DNA of 64,000 nt, taken from NCBI GenBank assembly GCA_036417435.1, contig CM070900.1, positions 167,824,815 through 167,888,814 on the forward strand, in the 5' to 3' direction. The notes under the pieces are model-generated. The model ran no database searches. It saw only the letters and a program-made list of their open reading frames with translations, and had not been told where the DNA came from. The stretch comes from Inia geoffrensis (Eukaryota; Chordata; Mammalia; Artiodactyla; Iniidae). This document shows positions 47,600 to 61,310 of this stretch, in pieces; the first letter of the stretch is position 1, and each line of letters opens with the position of its first letter. Position numbers and translations under genes: made by a program.

Positions 47600-48100
47600 G
47601 TGGAGCACCAATTATTTTTCAGGCACTCTCTAGGTGACCAGGTCACAACCCTTAGTAAAAGAACAACACACCCTGTGTCACGAAGCTCACATTTTTAGTG
47701 GGAAATGCAAAAAATTAAAGATAAACATAATAAATATATTACTGTTATGGTATGTTAGATGAGGAAAGTTACTATCAGAAAAGAAGAGAGAAAGCAAGGT
47801 AGGGGATATTGAGGAATGGAACAGAGCAGGTGGTGGTAGTCAGTGCTTTCTTACTGAGAAGGTGATATTTAAGCAAAGGATTTGGAGGAAGGGAAAGGGG
47901 TAACTAAGCAGCTGTTAGAGGAATATTTTTTGCATCAAGAAGAAATAGTTACTGCAAATGCTCTAAATCAGGAAATTCCTCATGAATATTCAAGAAAGGG
48001 CAGGGAGGTACATGTGCCTAGAGAAAAGGGGGCAAGGGACAGGTGGTAGAAGGGAAGGGCAGAAAGATAACAGGATGCCCAGATCCTACAAAGTGTGGTA
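47600..48100 (-). mobile_element. L2 LINE 3' region, antisense
   Basis: ttttcaggcactctctaggt, gaagctcacatttttagtgg, gagaaggtgatatttaagca and gaaggg-rich continuation match reverse L2 order. Confidence 0.65.
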
Positions 48101-48420
48101 GACAAAATAATTGCCCCAAAGATATCCACATCCTAATTCTCAGAATTCATTATATGTTATTTTAAATAGCAAGAAGAGACTATTGCAGCTGTAATTAAAT
48201 TGAGGATCTTGAGATGGGGGAGATTATACCCTGGATTTCCTATGCAGTCCCCATTTGATCACATGGGTCCCTATAGGAGTGAGGCAAGAGGGTTAAAGTC
48301 AGAAAAAAAGAGATGTCACGATGCAACCAGAGGTTAGAGTAACAAGCTTTGAAGATGGAAGAAAGAAACAGGAACCAAGGAATGCAGACATCCTCTGGAA
48401 GCTGATATGAGAGGGACCTC
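48101..48420 (+). mobile_element. MaLR/MLT1-type LTR fragment, sense
   Basis: gtgtggtagacaaaataatt, ccaaagatatccacatccta, gaggatcttgagatggggga, gtgaggcaagagggttaaag and caaggaatgcagacatcctc match the forward LTR. The 3' part is missing. Confidence 0.75.
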
Positions 48421-48429
48421 TTTATTTTG

Positions 48430-48760
48430 TTCTTAGTTTCTTAAAATGTTCAACATTTTATCATTAATTGTGAAGTTTCTTAAGTTTGTTTTTAAAGGTA
48501 TTTTTATCAGACTAAGGGATTTCCTTTTAATCCTAGGGTTTTATGTTTTTTAATCATAAGTGAATATGAAATATTGTCAAATATATGTATGCATATAATG
48601 AACTGTTTATTTTCCCTTCAATATGTTAATCCAAGCAATTACCTTAAATGATTTTTCTTATTTGAACTAAACTTGCAGATTTTGAAAGAGTTCACCTTGG
48701 TAATGATATAAAACTTTACATTATCATATTCCACTTGCTCTTTCTTTGCTTACGATTTCT
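48430..48760 (-). mobile_element. Very old L1 ORF2 fragment, antisense
   Basis: tatttttatcagactaaggg, ttgaactaaacttgcagatt and caccttggtaatgatataaa parallel the antisense RT region. Weak. Confidence 0.45.
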
Positions 48761-49719
48761 ACTTTTATAAAATCATTCATTTTCATACAAGATATCACTC
48801 AGTAAAATTACTTTTTTAAACTCTTTTAACTGTTTTATTGTATTTAGACATCAAAGTTATGATAGTCACATAAAATGAGATAGGAAATATTACCACTTTT
48901 TCTATTACTTTATATAATTAGTGTGTGTAATTGAATTAATGCTTTCATGAATGTTGTCTAGAATTCATTAAAAATACCTTCTGATACAATAGTTTTATTA
49001 TAGGGAAACGTGGGCTATTGACTTATTTTCTTTAATGGTTATAAGGCTACTCAGGTTCTCTTTCCTTCTTGACTTAGTTTTTGTAAATTGTATTTTTGGT
49101 GTCTGTTAAATATTTTTTGAAATGAGCTGGTGGGCTAAATTCAGAAGGCTTCTTAGCTCATGGTCTAAAGAGAATTTGTATGTTTTTAAGACTGGATTTA
49201 AGAAAAAAAGGAAAAAGAGGAAGAATATGGTGCAGAGGCTGTTTGTGGCCCTCAATGTTAAAATATTTACTTTCTGCCCTTTACACGCACAAGAAAAGTA
49301 CGGTGAGCCTGTGTTAGTGGCTTCTTTAGGAGTAACAGTACAGAAAGTCCTCTTTTCGTGGGTTCATATGGGGCCATAAAAATGTCTTTGCATGCTGAAA
49401 CCGTGCCACATCATCTTAATAATCATTGGGGAAAATTAAAACTGTTCTGTTACCTTAGAATTGTTTTTTGTCAAAGCTCCAAACCCCTTCTAATTCTTGC
49501 TGTTAGTTTACAGGAAATAAAAAAGATAAAACTAATATTGAGTGTGCTGTAATTTAAAAGATTAGAAATATTGATAATTAAATCATTTATTTTATAAAAA
49601 AGATTACAGTAGTTTGATTCGCGCTTACATTCTTTTCATCATATACATGATTTTTTTAATGCCTTTGTCAAATTCTCATACTCCTTTATAAGTTTGTTGC
49701 TGTGAAATATCTTTTTAAG
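48761..49719. other. No recognised feature
   Basis: AT-rich intron. The 85-codon frame at 49122-49379 (MSWWAKFRRLLSSW) has no clear splice sites and is not called. Confidence 0.45.
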
Positions 49720-50889
49720 AGTTCCCTTAATCTATAATGTTACCTGGATGCTGGTTTGTAAAAATATCACAGAATATTTTAGCTCTGTTTTCCTCCAACA
49801 TGACATACTGTCACTGTCTTTTATGTTTCTTGTTTGTTCAGATTTGTTCACACATTTTACATTTTCTTCACTATTCCTTCTTACATATCAACTTTCAATT
49901 AGAGATCATTTGCCTTTGTTATGAAATAAGTATATTCATTAGTATATATGCTGGTGATGATATCTTCAGCTTTGTTTATCTGAGGATATTTTTGGCTTTG
50001 TGTTAAAAAGTTAATTTTTGTGGGTATAGAATGTGAGAGTGACAGCCACGTCAAGGAACATTTCTCTGTCCCCTGGATTATGAATGGATTGTTGTTACTG
50101 AGAAATCAGCTGCCAATCTGCTTCTCCTTTGAAGATATTTAGCTCCTTTTTGTCTGACTGCTTTCAAGTTTTATCTTGAATCTTAGGGTTCTCTGGTTTA
50201 CTTGCAGATTTTTAATCTGGCTCAAAATATTGGTGAGGGCCAGCTTCTTACTGGTGAGGGCCAGTTATTTTTTTCTTTACCTTTAATTACTTATGTATTG
50301 TCTTTCCTTTATTCCTCTAGTTTTGCTTACAGTAAGGTAATTTTCTCTCAAGTTCCATAGCATGAGCAACTTGTTTTAACTGTTTAATGTTTGAATGTTG
50401 AGTCTACATCTTTGGCCTTGATATGTGTACCTCTTACCCAAGAAGTGCAACAAAGCTGAAAAGCAAGTTTTCTCCTATAAACATATTCTCATAGAAAACG
50501 CAGCTTTATGATCTGCTGTTCTACTTACTGACCTAGGTGTTTACTTCCTGTTACATTTTGTTCTGACATCTTGTCTTTATTACTTTAAACGAACTGTTGT
50601 TTATATTCTCTCCAGCATTTTAAATTGTTTTGAACATAAGTTTTTCCAAATAACTTCTCTACCATGTCTGAAAATGGAGTCTCTTCCTATGAGTTTTATT
50701 ATGAGTTGCAAATATATTTTCCCTAGTGTATGTTGTATTTTACCATTTGAGTATGTATCTGTAAACAGATTATTCGATTATTTGTATGAAGTTAAATTAT
50801 TTATTTCTTTTTGTCTTCTAAGTTGTTTCCCTCATTGTTCTGATCGCTTCTTGGAAACAACTCCTTTCATTCTCTTATTTTCTCTCTAA
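49720..50889 (-). mobile_element. Old L1 ORF1/5' region fragment, antisense
   Basis: ttttgtgggtatagaatgtg, actgagaaatcagctgccaa, tgctttcaagttttatcttg and tctccagcattttaaattg resemble antisense ORF1 and 5' region of old L1. Right part is weaker. Confidence 0.5.
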
Positions 50890-52192
50890 ATCATTTTATT
50901 CCACAACCAAATAATTTAGTGTTTATTTCCTTCAAACAAAGATATTCTCCTATATAACCACAACACACCATCAAAATCAGGAAATTAACATTGATGGATT
51001 ATAAACATCTACCTCAGACCCCATTCAAATTTTGCCACTTATCCCTTTGCCACTTATCCCTTATCATCCTTTATAGAAAAGCAAGGCAGTTCACAATCAT
51101 ATATTGCACTTAGTTGTCATGCCTCTGGTTTCTTTCTGTCTTCTGATAAATTTCTCAATATTTCTTTGATTTCATGATCCTGACACTTTTGAAGATTGCA
51201 GGCCGCTTGTCCTCTGAAATGTTCCCTCAATTTGTATGTGTCTGATGATTCTTCATGATTAGATTTGGGTTATGAATCTTCAACAGGAAATCACACAAGT
51301 GATGCTGTTCTTATTGCATCCTATCGGGGGTGGAAGACTTCAATTTGTGCCATTACTGGTAATCACTGTGATTATTGGATAAAAATGACATCTTCTGTAA
51401 AATTATTCTCGTAACTTGTCTTTTTGTTTAAAATTGCTTTTTATGACTTTGTTCAGATCAGTTTTAAGTTAACAGAAAGATGGAGAGGAAGGTACAGATA
51501 TTTTTCATATATCCCTTGCCTTTACACATTCATACCCTCCCCGTTATCAAGATCCCCCACCAGAGTGGTGCATTTGTTATAAGTGATGAACCTACAGTGA
51601 TACATCATAATCACTCAAAGTCCATAGTTTACTTTACAGTTCACTGTACATGTTGTGCATGCTATGTGTTTGGGCAAAGTATAATGACATGTATCATTAT
51701 GATGGAATCATAGGGACTATTTCACTGACATAAACTTCCTCTGTACTCTACCTATTCATCCCTCCCCATCCCCTAACCCTGACAATCAATAATCTTTTAC
51801 TGTCTCCATAGTTTTGTCTTTTCCAGAATGTCATATAGTTAGAATCACACAGTATGTAGCTTTTCAAGTTGGTTTACTTCATTTAGTAATATACATTTAA
51901 GGTTATTCTGTGTGTTTTCAGGGCTTCATAGCTCTTTTATTTTATTTTATTTTTTTTTAGTGCTGAATGATGTTTCATTGTCTGGATGTACCACAGTTTT
52001 ATCCATTCACCTACTGAAGTATATCTTGGTTGCTTCTGAGTTTTGACAATTATAAGAGAAAGCTTTTGTAAACATCCATGTCCAGGTATTTTGTAAACAT
52101 GTTTTCAACTCATTTCATTAAATACCCAGGAGCGCTATTGCTGGGTCGTAATGGTGAGAGTCTTTTGTAAGAAACCAACAAATTCCCTTCCA

Positions 52193-52405
52193 GGGCTTCT
52201 GTGGTGGCGCAGTGGTTGAGAGTCCACTTGCCGATGCAGGGGACGCGGGTTTGTGCCTCAGTCCGGGAAGATCCCACATGCCGCGGAGCGGCTGGGCCCG
52301 TGAGCCATGGCCGCTGAGCCTGCATGTCCAGAGCCTGTGCTCCACAACAGGAGAGGCCACAACAGTGAGAGGCCCGCATACCACAAAAAAAAAAAAAAAA
52401 AAAAA
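52193..52405 (+). mobile_element. CHR-2 SINE, sense
   Basis: gggcttctgtggtggcgcag to a long A-tail, flanked by aaattcccttcca (52180-52192) and aaattctcttcca (52406-52418), one mismatch. Confidence 0.96.
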
Positions 52406-53956
52406 AAATTCTCTTCCAACTTGGCTATAATATTTTGCATTCCCATGAGCAATATTTGAGAGTTCCTGTTGTTCCACATCCTCACCAAAAATTGGGAATT
52501 GTCAGTGCTCTAGATTTTGGCTATTCTAATAGGTGTGTGGTGATATCTTATTGTCATTTAAATTTGCATTTTCCCGATGACATATGATGTGGGACTCTTT
52601 TCATATGTTTATTTGCCATCTGTATATCTTCTTTGATGAGGTATCTCTTAAGGTTTTTGATCTATTTTATAATTAAGTTTTTTGCTTTTTTATTTTTGAT
52701 TTTTAAGTGTTCTTTTGGATAATAGTCCTTTATTATAGAAGTGTCATTTTTCCAAATATTTTCTTCTGGTCTGTGGCCTGGCTTTTCATTCAATTGCCAT
52801 TGTCTTTCACAGAGCAGAAGGTTTAAGTTTTGATGGAGTCCAGCTTGTCAATTATTTATTTCATACATGTGCCTTTGGTATTGTATTTAAAATGGTATCA
52901 CCATATCCAAGGTCATCTAGATTTTCTCCTATGCTAATTTCTAGGAGATGTATGGTTTTGCATTTTGCAATGAAGTCTGTAATCCATTTTGAGTTTGTTT
53001 CTGTGAAGGATGTCAGTTTGTGTCTGGATTAATTTTTGCTTGTGGATGTCCAGTTATTCCAGCACCACTTACTGTAATGACTGTCTTAGCTCCACTGTAT
53101 TGCCTTTGCTCCTTGTCAATGACCAGTTAAATATATAAACATAAGTCTATTTGTGGGCTCTTTATTCTGCTCCATTGATCTGTCTAATCTTTCTCCAGTG
53201 CCACCCTGTCCTGATTACTGTAACTTTATAATGTCGTGAAGTTGGGTAGTATCAGTCCTCCAATCTCATTCTTCTCCTTCAATTTTGTTTTGACTATTCT
53301 AGGTCTTTTGCCCCTCTATATAACTATTAGAATAAATCTGTCATTATCCACAAAATAACTTGCTGAGATTTTAATTGGGATTGCATTGAATCTATAGATC
53401 AAGTTGGGGAGAACTGACATCTTGACAATATTGACTGTTTCTATTCATGAGCATAGAATTTCTCTTCATTTATTTAGTTCTTATTTGATTTCATTCTTCA
53501 GAATTTTGTAGTTTTCCTTATATAAATCTTGTACATCCTTTCTGGATTTATACATAGGTATTTCAGTTTGGGGGTTCCTATATAATGATATTGTGTTCTT
53601 ACTTTCAGATTTTACTTGTTCATTGCTTGTATATAGGAAAATGCTTGACTTTTGTATGTTAACCATGTATCCTGCAACCTTGCTATAATCACTTATAAGT
53701 TCCAAGAGGTTTTTTGTTGATTCTTTCAGATTTTCTACATAGATGGTCATGTCATCTGTGAACAAGGCTGTTTTATTTCTTCTTTCTCAATATGTATACT
53801 GTTTATTTCCTTCTCTTGTCCTATTGCACTAGCTAAAACTTCCAGTATCATGTTGAAAAGCAGTGGTGAGAGGGTTATCCTCTCATTGTACCTGATCCTA
53901 GTAGGAAGGCTTCAAGTTTCTCACCTTTAAGTATGATGTAAGCTGTAGGTTTTTTG

Positions 53957-54161
53957 GGTTTTTTTTTTTGTGGTACACAGGCCTCTCACTGTTGTGGCCT
54001 CTCCCGTTGTGGAGCACAGGCTCCAGACGCTCAGGCTCAGCGGCCACGGCTCACGGGCCCAGCCGCTCCGCAGCATGTGGGATCTTCCCGGACTGGGGCG
54101 TGAACCCGTGTCCCCTGCATCAACAGGCGGACTCTCAACCACTGCGCCACCAGAGAAGCCC
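53957..54161 (-). mobile_element. CHR-2 SINE, antisense
   Basis: Reverse SINE with leading T-run, flanked by the perfect duplication agctgtaggttttttg at 53941-53956 and 54162-54177. The host L1 resumes after it. Confidence 0.97.
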
Positions 54162-54310
54162 AGCTGTAGGTTTTTTGTAGATATTCTTTATCAAGTTGAA
54201 GTTCCCCTCTATTCTTTTTATACTTAAAATTTTTAACATGAATGGGTGCTGGATTTTATCAAAAGTGTTTGTGCATCTATTGATATGATCGTGTGATTTT
54301 TCTTTTTCAG

Positions 54311-57300
54311 CCTATTCTCTCTAAATCTGTTTGGCTCTATCTTTCTAACTCATTTTGCTTGCTCATCTGGGTCTAGTCTCCTCTTTTATCTACTATGTTT
54401 ATAGCAAGTTCTACTTTCTCTTTTGTTGTTTCCAATTTTGCCTTTCTGTTCATTTCATTTTACTCTCCTCACTTTTTCCCCCCATTAATCCTGTCCGTTT
54501 ATATTTTAACCCCTTCCTCTGTTATTAGACTGTCTTATATCAACCCTTAGGTCAATATTTGGACTCATGATATGAAATCCATTTTCTTGTTATTTTTTTT
54601 AACAGTTCATACTGTTATCCTGCATGTCGTGCTCATCACTCTTATGTGGTTTAAGACAACTTACTACATAGATCATTATCTGTATGGTATTTTGGAGTTC
54701 CATAAAAATTGTTTTACACTGTAAAAGAAAACAGTTCATGTCTGTTTCATCATAATTTCCTGATAACCACATTTTGTATTGATCTATTGATCCTATTCTT
54801 TTGCTCTTTTTATTCTTATTCTAGTACAATTATACAAATTCCAGTCTGGTCCCTTTTTAGTAATTATTGAATGCAATGTTTGCCCTAGTCCAGTTATTTA
54901 CAGGTAATATGTGAAGCAGAGGTAAGAGTGCAAGACAGGAATTCTCTGTATATGTGAATATAATGTGAGCTAAATGTGAGTGTGGTGTGAATAAGAGGCA
55001 AGGCTTTCATTTGTTTGATTTTATACTTCTTTGCAGCCAGCTCAAATTATTGGCTCTTGGACTTTTCAAAATATAATTTTTATTTTCTCTTTCAGGCTCA
55101 TGCAAACATAGTTTCCTGCAAATATGACTTTCCTGTTTGATTCATTTTACCTGCCATTTCTGTGCCAAAACTGATCCCCTTTACTCCTGTCATCAGCCCA
55201 CATAACCATTACCTTTTTTCTAAATAAAATGGTCTTGATTTTTTTTCTTGCCATGTAATATTAAACATTTTGTCAAATTCAACTCTGCTAAAGTTTTCTT
55301 AGATACTCAGCTCCATGTATTCTTTCTTAGTGTCTTTTCTTTCTGCCTTTAAAAATTCAATGCATATAGGTAACTTTAGGGAGTTCCTTAGTTTCTTCAA
55401 GGATAAGGCAAGCATTTTTTCTTACTGATCTCCTAAATTATTTTATGTGTTTTAAAGAAGAGGAAGAGGGAAATCTCTACATATGGTTACTTTTAAACTA
55501 GAAGTTGTAACGCAAGTTTCAAAAGCTCCCTTCTGGATGCCCAGAGGATAGATAATTTTGTTCTTCTAACTCCATCTCTTGGGTTTCTCAGGTCCTTTTA
55601 AGCTCTTAATTAATTTTAATTTCTAGCCCAGGCACAGCACTAGGACAATATTGACTTCCCCAAAGCCATCCAGACAGCAAGTTTTTTGTTTGCTTTGTTT
55701 TGTTTTTCCTGAAGACTGGTTTAGTAAAAATATCATGGAGCTTTGAATCAGAAAAGCTTTACATAAATTTAAGTCCACCCTTGCCTGGATTTATGATTTG
55801 TGTTAGTGTTTTCATTTTTAAACCAGACCTAACAGTAGTAGTGTGCTGGATCTAGTTCATGCCTGCTTGCAAGAGCCCATTTTAAATTTTTCAGGGTGTT
55901 CCTATGTCAGTTAATGCCATGGTGGTCGTTTTAAATTGAGTATGGTGTGGTATTTACACCACAGAAATTGTCAGACAGTACAAATCAGGCCTCCTTCCCC
56001 TGGAGAGTTAGTTGTTAAAGTTTTTCCAGTTTACCACTGTACAGTAGCATTCTTTTCACGAAGGTATTGCTAGAATTGAGTATAATAATTTATGGACTAC
56101 ATTAAGTTTTCTGGCGTATTGTAAATACTCAGTAAATGTTATTAATTTCTTTCTTGCTTGCTAACCAGTGTCTTAACTTCAGTTCTCATGGATCTCATGG
56201 AATTTCTTCTTAATTTTTTCATCTTATACTGACCTTGACTCAGAGCTGAAGGATAATGCTTTCCTGGCCTCTGACTTAAACTAATTTATTTTTCTGTCAC
56301 ATCATTCTTCACTCATTCTTTTCTCTGAGGCATCAGCTGACCTGTGGCCTTTAGCATTAATTAATCTCTTCTTAGTTTAATTGAAGTTGTTCCTCTTATT
56401 ACTTACATCTTTTTTTTTGGCACAACTTTCTAAAATCTTTCCCTGTGTCTACAACTTCAAGGTTCCTCATGAATCTCACTATTAAAATGCACTGAAGCAT
56501 ATAAATTATTAATATATTTACCCTTCATATACAACCCACAACTGACCACTGAGATGCTGATTATTATGAGCGCCACAATAAAGTGAGAAAAGATTTGTTC
56601 TCCTCCAAAACTCTTAAATTGGATCTTTACTGATGCAGAATTCCATTTTGGGTAATTTGCAACTTCTAAGAGAAGGAAGGAGCTAATGGACACTTTCTCT
56701 TCTTTCTTTTAGAATAAACTTTGGAAAAAGTCTGTGTCAGGAACAAATCTTTATTAAAATAGGTAATAAGCCAGTAGGACTTCAAAATCAGCAGCTACTA
56801 ATAAATTCTTAATCTCACACTACAGTGAGTCTGGTCAGATCATAACTTCCTTTGGAAAAATCAACACTATTTCAAAGCATTCACAAAAGTAGATTTTTTC
56901 CTTATTGGTAACATTTAAATGCGTCCAAAGCAAATTTGATTAAAAATATGGAGCACGAAAGTACCACAAGCATGTATTTTGTAGATATTCTGTAGCAACA
57001 GTTTTTAAATTTTGGATCTGATTAGATAAAAATGCAGACAGCATTTTACTCGTATAAATTTCAGCAGTGTATATTTTGGGTGTTGCATGATGTAGCCTTT
57101 CACAACACATATAAGGAGTTTTTTTGGCATAAGCACCTGTGGAAGGAAGATGTGAGAATTTGGATTGAATGAAGAGAGAGTTAGCAATGCAGGCCCTATG
57201 GCCTCAGCCCACCTCTTGGGGTCTCTGGAGTGTAAATATCCCATCAGAATCTTCTTTCATTACATTGAAATGGCTAACCCCTTACACCTTTACCTCCATC

Positions 57301-57959
57301 AGATTCTGGATGTGAGCTTCCCTCAGAAATGGTGACTTTGGGTGAGACAGCTCTCTGGAGTTGAGACAATCCGTGAAGGGGTTTCACATAGCTGGAGCAG
57401 CATTCTGTTCTTCAAGGCAGAACTGAGGCTGACAACTCTACACAAACCACAAATAAATATTTTTAGCCTTGTTGTTTTCAATGAAAACAAAATTTATACA
57501 AAGATTTTTATCACTGTTAAAAACATAGCAAAAGTTTCTATAAATTAATATCTCTAAAAAAATAACGGATTCACCATGCAACAGAAAATTGGATCATTTT
57601 CAGACAAAAATATCTTTCAAAGAAAATACACACCTGCCCACACAAACACACACAGATGACAATATCTCCCCAATAAAGAGTAACAATTTGAAAACTTTAT
57701 ATATTTGAAGTACATTTGCTAAGTCTACTAAAATTTTGTAAAAAAATAAATAATTTAAGAAACAGTATGGAGTCATTTTAAACAATATAAATGTGCACAA
57801 ATTGTTTTCAAAATTACCTTAATGATTCTGAGGCAAAGCTATGTTTTTGACAATAAAAATTATTTTCAAAATAATAAATCTTTAGAGGCATGCATTTATT
57901 GCATTTCTTTTCACATAAGTATAAAAGGCTTTACACGTCAACTATATTAAAATAATAAA
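54311..57959. other. No recognised feature (3.6 kb)
   Basis: The longest stretch in the right half without a repeat I recognise. Mixed composition, with short open frames (for example - strand 57005-57244, with RDPKRWAEAIGP) that I do not recognise. Candidate place for conserved intronic elements. Confidence 0.5.
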
Positions 57960-58830
57960 GTTTGTAAAATTATTTTATTATTGTGGTAAAATGTACATAA
58001 CATAAAATTTACCATTTTAATCATTTTAAGTGACACTTTTAAGTTTCTAATCCAGTGACATTAGAAACATTCATATTTTTGAGCAACCATCACCAGTATC
58101 CATTCAGAGAATTCCCATCAGCCCAAACTGAAATTCTGTATCTATTAAACAATAATTTGCCTTTACCCGCTCACCTGAGCCCCTAGTAAGCACTATTCTA
58201 TTTTCTGCCTATGAATTTGCCTATCTACTAGGTACCTCATATGAGTCACACGATATTTGTCTTTCATTGTCTGGCTTATTTCACTTAACATGTTTTCAAG
58301 TTTCAGTCGTATTGTATTGCTAGTATGTATCAGGTATCCATTCTTTTTAAAGGCTGAATAATATTCTGTTGTATGTATGTACCATATTTTGTTTATCCAT
58401 TCATCTGTTGATGGACATTGGTTTGTTACCACTTTTGGCTATTGGGAATAATTGTTATACAAATATATGTTTGAGTCCCAGCTGTCAGTACTCCTGTGTA
58501 TATACCCAGATGTGGAATTTCTTGATCATATGGTAATTCTATATTTAATTTTTTGAGGAAACAACATAGTATTTCCACAAAGGCTGCACCATTTTACATT
58601 CCCACCAACAATGCAAAATGGTTCCAATTTCTCCACATCTTTGCCAACAGTTTTTTTTTTTTTTCCTGTTTTGTTGATAATAGGCATCCTAATGGGATCT
58701 CACATGGTTTTAATTTGAATTCCCCTAAGGACTAATGATGTTAAACATTCTCTCATAGGCTTATTGGCTGTTTGTATATCTTCTTTGGAGAAATGTCTAT
58801 TCAAGTTCTTTGCGCATTTTTAATTGGAAT
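57960..58830 (-). mobile_element. L1M 3' end to ORF2 C-terminal, antisense
   Basis: attgtggtaaaatgtacata, atcaccagtatccattcaga, tttatccattcatctgttga, attcccaccaacaatgcaaa and ttctttggagaaatgtctat in order. A - strand frame at 58193-58432 keeps the WINKIWYIHTTEYYSAFK motif of the ORF2 C-terminus. T-run at 58650-58663. Confidence 0.88.
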
Positions 58831-58984
58831 GATTAAAGTTATTTTATTTTGAATGATCTTTCATGTGAATTAAGAATATGTTCTCTATTCCCAATATTTC
58901 CTTATAGAAGTACACTCAATATATTAATATTTTTCCCTTTGATTTGTATTCTATATTCTTTATTTTTGTAACAATCCTACTTTT

Positions 58985-59338
58985 TAAAAGTTTTTTGAAA
59001 TTGCTCATGGTAAATACAAAATTAAAAATATACAGTTAAGTAAACAGTCTTGTAGATATTTTTAGAGAGAGTAGATCATAAGACTTGGGAAAATCATTTA
59101 ATTCCCTGGGTTCCTGGTTTTATTATCACTAAAAATGGAGTATTTGGGTGAGATCAAATTTGAGATACCATTACACTCTATAATTCTATATTAACATAGC
59201 TGATAAATTAAAAGCAAAGAAAGAAAGAAATGTATACATAGTTACATGGTTATAGGAATGGGGAGATAATATTTGTTGGCATATTTAAACTTTCTCAATA
59301 AATCTCTTCAAGAAAAGCATTTTAAAATTTTAAAGTAT
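58985..59338 (+). repeat. Duplicated segment, copy A (contains a MIR)
   Basis: Aligns by eye along its length with 63588-63962, with indels. Shared marks in order: cagttaag, tgtagatatttt, a MIR core, ttgggtgag, aaatttgaga, gagataat, tctcaataaatctcttcaag and agtataattta. The MIR is at about 59078-59192. In both copies an antisense L1 3' end begins at the right edge. Confidence 0.8.
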
Positions 59339-59747
59339 AATTTACTTACCTTTAGCAAAACACACTGATCTTAAGTATGATCTGATAAGTTTTGACAAAT
59401 GCATCTACCTCTGCAATCACATGAAGATATAAAATATCCATCACCCTGGAAAGTTCCCTGTGTTCGTTCTTAGTCAACCTCCTACCCACAACAGGCAACC
59501 ACTGTTGTGACTTCTTTCAACAGAGATTGGTATTTCCTCATTTAGAATTTCATGAAAATAAATTTACAGAGCATGTATTCTTTTGCTTGTAACTTCTTTC
59601 GTCAGCAAAATATTTTTTGAGGTTTTTGCATGCTGTTGTATTTATCAGTGCTTTATTCTTTGTTATTGCTGAGTGGTGTTCATTGTATTAGTATGCCACA
59701 ACTTGTTAATCCAATCTCCTGTTGATAGGTATTTGGGTCATTTTGTG

Positions 59748-59752
<5 letters not shown>

Positions 59753-59781
<29 letters not shown>
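59753..59781. repeat. (TG)n microsatellite
   Basis: About 14 TG units inside the old L1 3' UTR. Confidence 0.95.
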
Positions 59782-59783
<2 letters not shown>

Positions 59784-60884
59784 GCAAATGCATAGAGTGA
59801 AGTTTCCAGCCATGGATTAGGTATATGGTTAATTTAGTGAGAAAATTCTGATTTTCTGATGTACCATTTTAAACTTTTGCCACTAATGTATGAGAGCTCC
59901 TATTATTCAATGTTCTGGATAACATTGGTATTGGTAATGTCTTTATATTGAGCCATTCTATACAGTGCATAGTAAAATTGCAATATATTCTTTATTTCCA
60001 TTTCCCTCATGACTAAGGATGTTGAGCATCTTTACTATAGCTTAATAAAATGGTTAATGATATATAACATATATATATATATAAAACATATATAATCCCT
60101 TTATGCAGTGTCTTTTTGACTTTTGTGCAATATTTTATTAGGTTGTTGAGATTTTATAATTGAGTCGTAGGAGTTGTTTATATTTGGATATAAGTTTTTT
60201 ATCTCTCTTTATTGCAAATAATTTTCTCCCAGTTTCTGATTGGCTCATTCATTTTCTTTATGTTGAGGAGAAGTTTTTAATTTTAATGAAGTCCATTTTT
60301 TCATTTTGTTTTTCTCTTTTTATGGTTAGTGCTTTCTGGGTCTTGTCTAACAAAATATTGATTACCTTAAGACCATATAAGGTTATTCTTCCCCCATATT
60401 TTCTTCTGGTAAATTTATAGTTTTATATTTTCCATCTAGATCTTTCATACATTTTTGTGTATAGTGTAACATGTGAAAAGTGTTTCTTTTTACTATTATT
60501 CTTTTTTCCATATGGAGATCCATATAGTGAACCAGTTGTGCTAGCATAGTTTGTGAAAACGCTTTCCTGTTTGAAATGTCATATGCCTTAGTCAAAAATC
60601 AATTGAACATTTATATTGTATTCTAATTATGAATGATTATGTTCCATTGATCTATTTGTATATTGTGTATGTTATCTTGCTTATTGTAGCTTCAGAGTAA
60701 GTTTTGAAATCAAGTAAGTGCACCAACTTTGATTTTTTCAAGTATTTTTGATAATTCTATGTCATTTGCATTTTTATATAAATATTAGCTTCATCAAAAT
60801 ATATTTAAATATACTGGGTTATGGTTTGGATTTTATTAAATATATAAATCAAGTTGGAGAGAATAGACATATTAATATGATTGG

Positions 60885-61310
60885 GCTGCCATAACAAAAT
60901 AACATAGGCTAATGGCTTAGACAACAGAAATTTATTTTCTTATGGTTCTTGAGGCTAAAGTTTCCAAATCAAGGTCCATCAGGTTTGGTTTATTTTGAGA
61001 GCTCCACTTCTGGCTTGCAGGTGGTCAGTTTCTCACTATGTCCTCATGTGGCATATCCTTGGTGTCTCTTGTCCCATGGAGGGGGGTTGAGGTAGGAGAG
61101 AGAAAGAGAGAGAGAGAGAGCGCATGTCCACTCTCTCTAGTACCTCTTCTTATAAAGGCACTAATCCTGTAGGATCAAGGCCCCACCCTTATTACCTCAT
61201 TTAACTTTACTTTCTTAGAGGCCGCGTTCCAAATACAGCCAAAATGAGGATTCGGGTTTCAATATATGTATTTGAGGGGGACACACAAATATTCAGTCCA
61301 TAATACATCT
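60885..61310 (-). mobile_element. MaLR/MLT1-type LTR inserted in L1, antisense
   Basis: gggctgccataacaaaataa, acaacagaaatttattttct, ctcactatgtcctcatgtgg, tcttataaaggcactaatcc and ggacacacaaatattcagtc in order. A GA-rich microsatellite (61096-61120) replaces part of the middle. The L1 continues on both sides. Confidence 0.78.

Larger units (their letters stand above)
50890..54310 (-). mobile_element. Old L1 (L1ME/HAL1-like), 3' UTR to RT region, antisense, with two SINEs
   Basis: 50890-51440 has the far 3' UTR (tcaaaatcaggaaattaaca, cacttagttgtcatgcctct, tcatgattagatttgggtta). 51455-51960 has the second 3' UTR part (ccaccagagtggtgcatttg). 52450-54310 covers ORF2 C-terminal and RT. A remnant frame at 53481-53765 (- strand) starts with the RT motif FTDD and contains LLELISDYSKVAGY. 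Interrupted by SINEs at 52193 and 53957. Confidence 0.8.

Noticed and set aside
57005..57244. 79-codon - strand ORF with RDPKRWAEAIGPALL
   Set aside because: Looks protein-like in its first third but I recognise no family and see no splice sites. Not enough to call.
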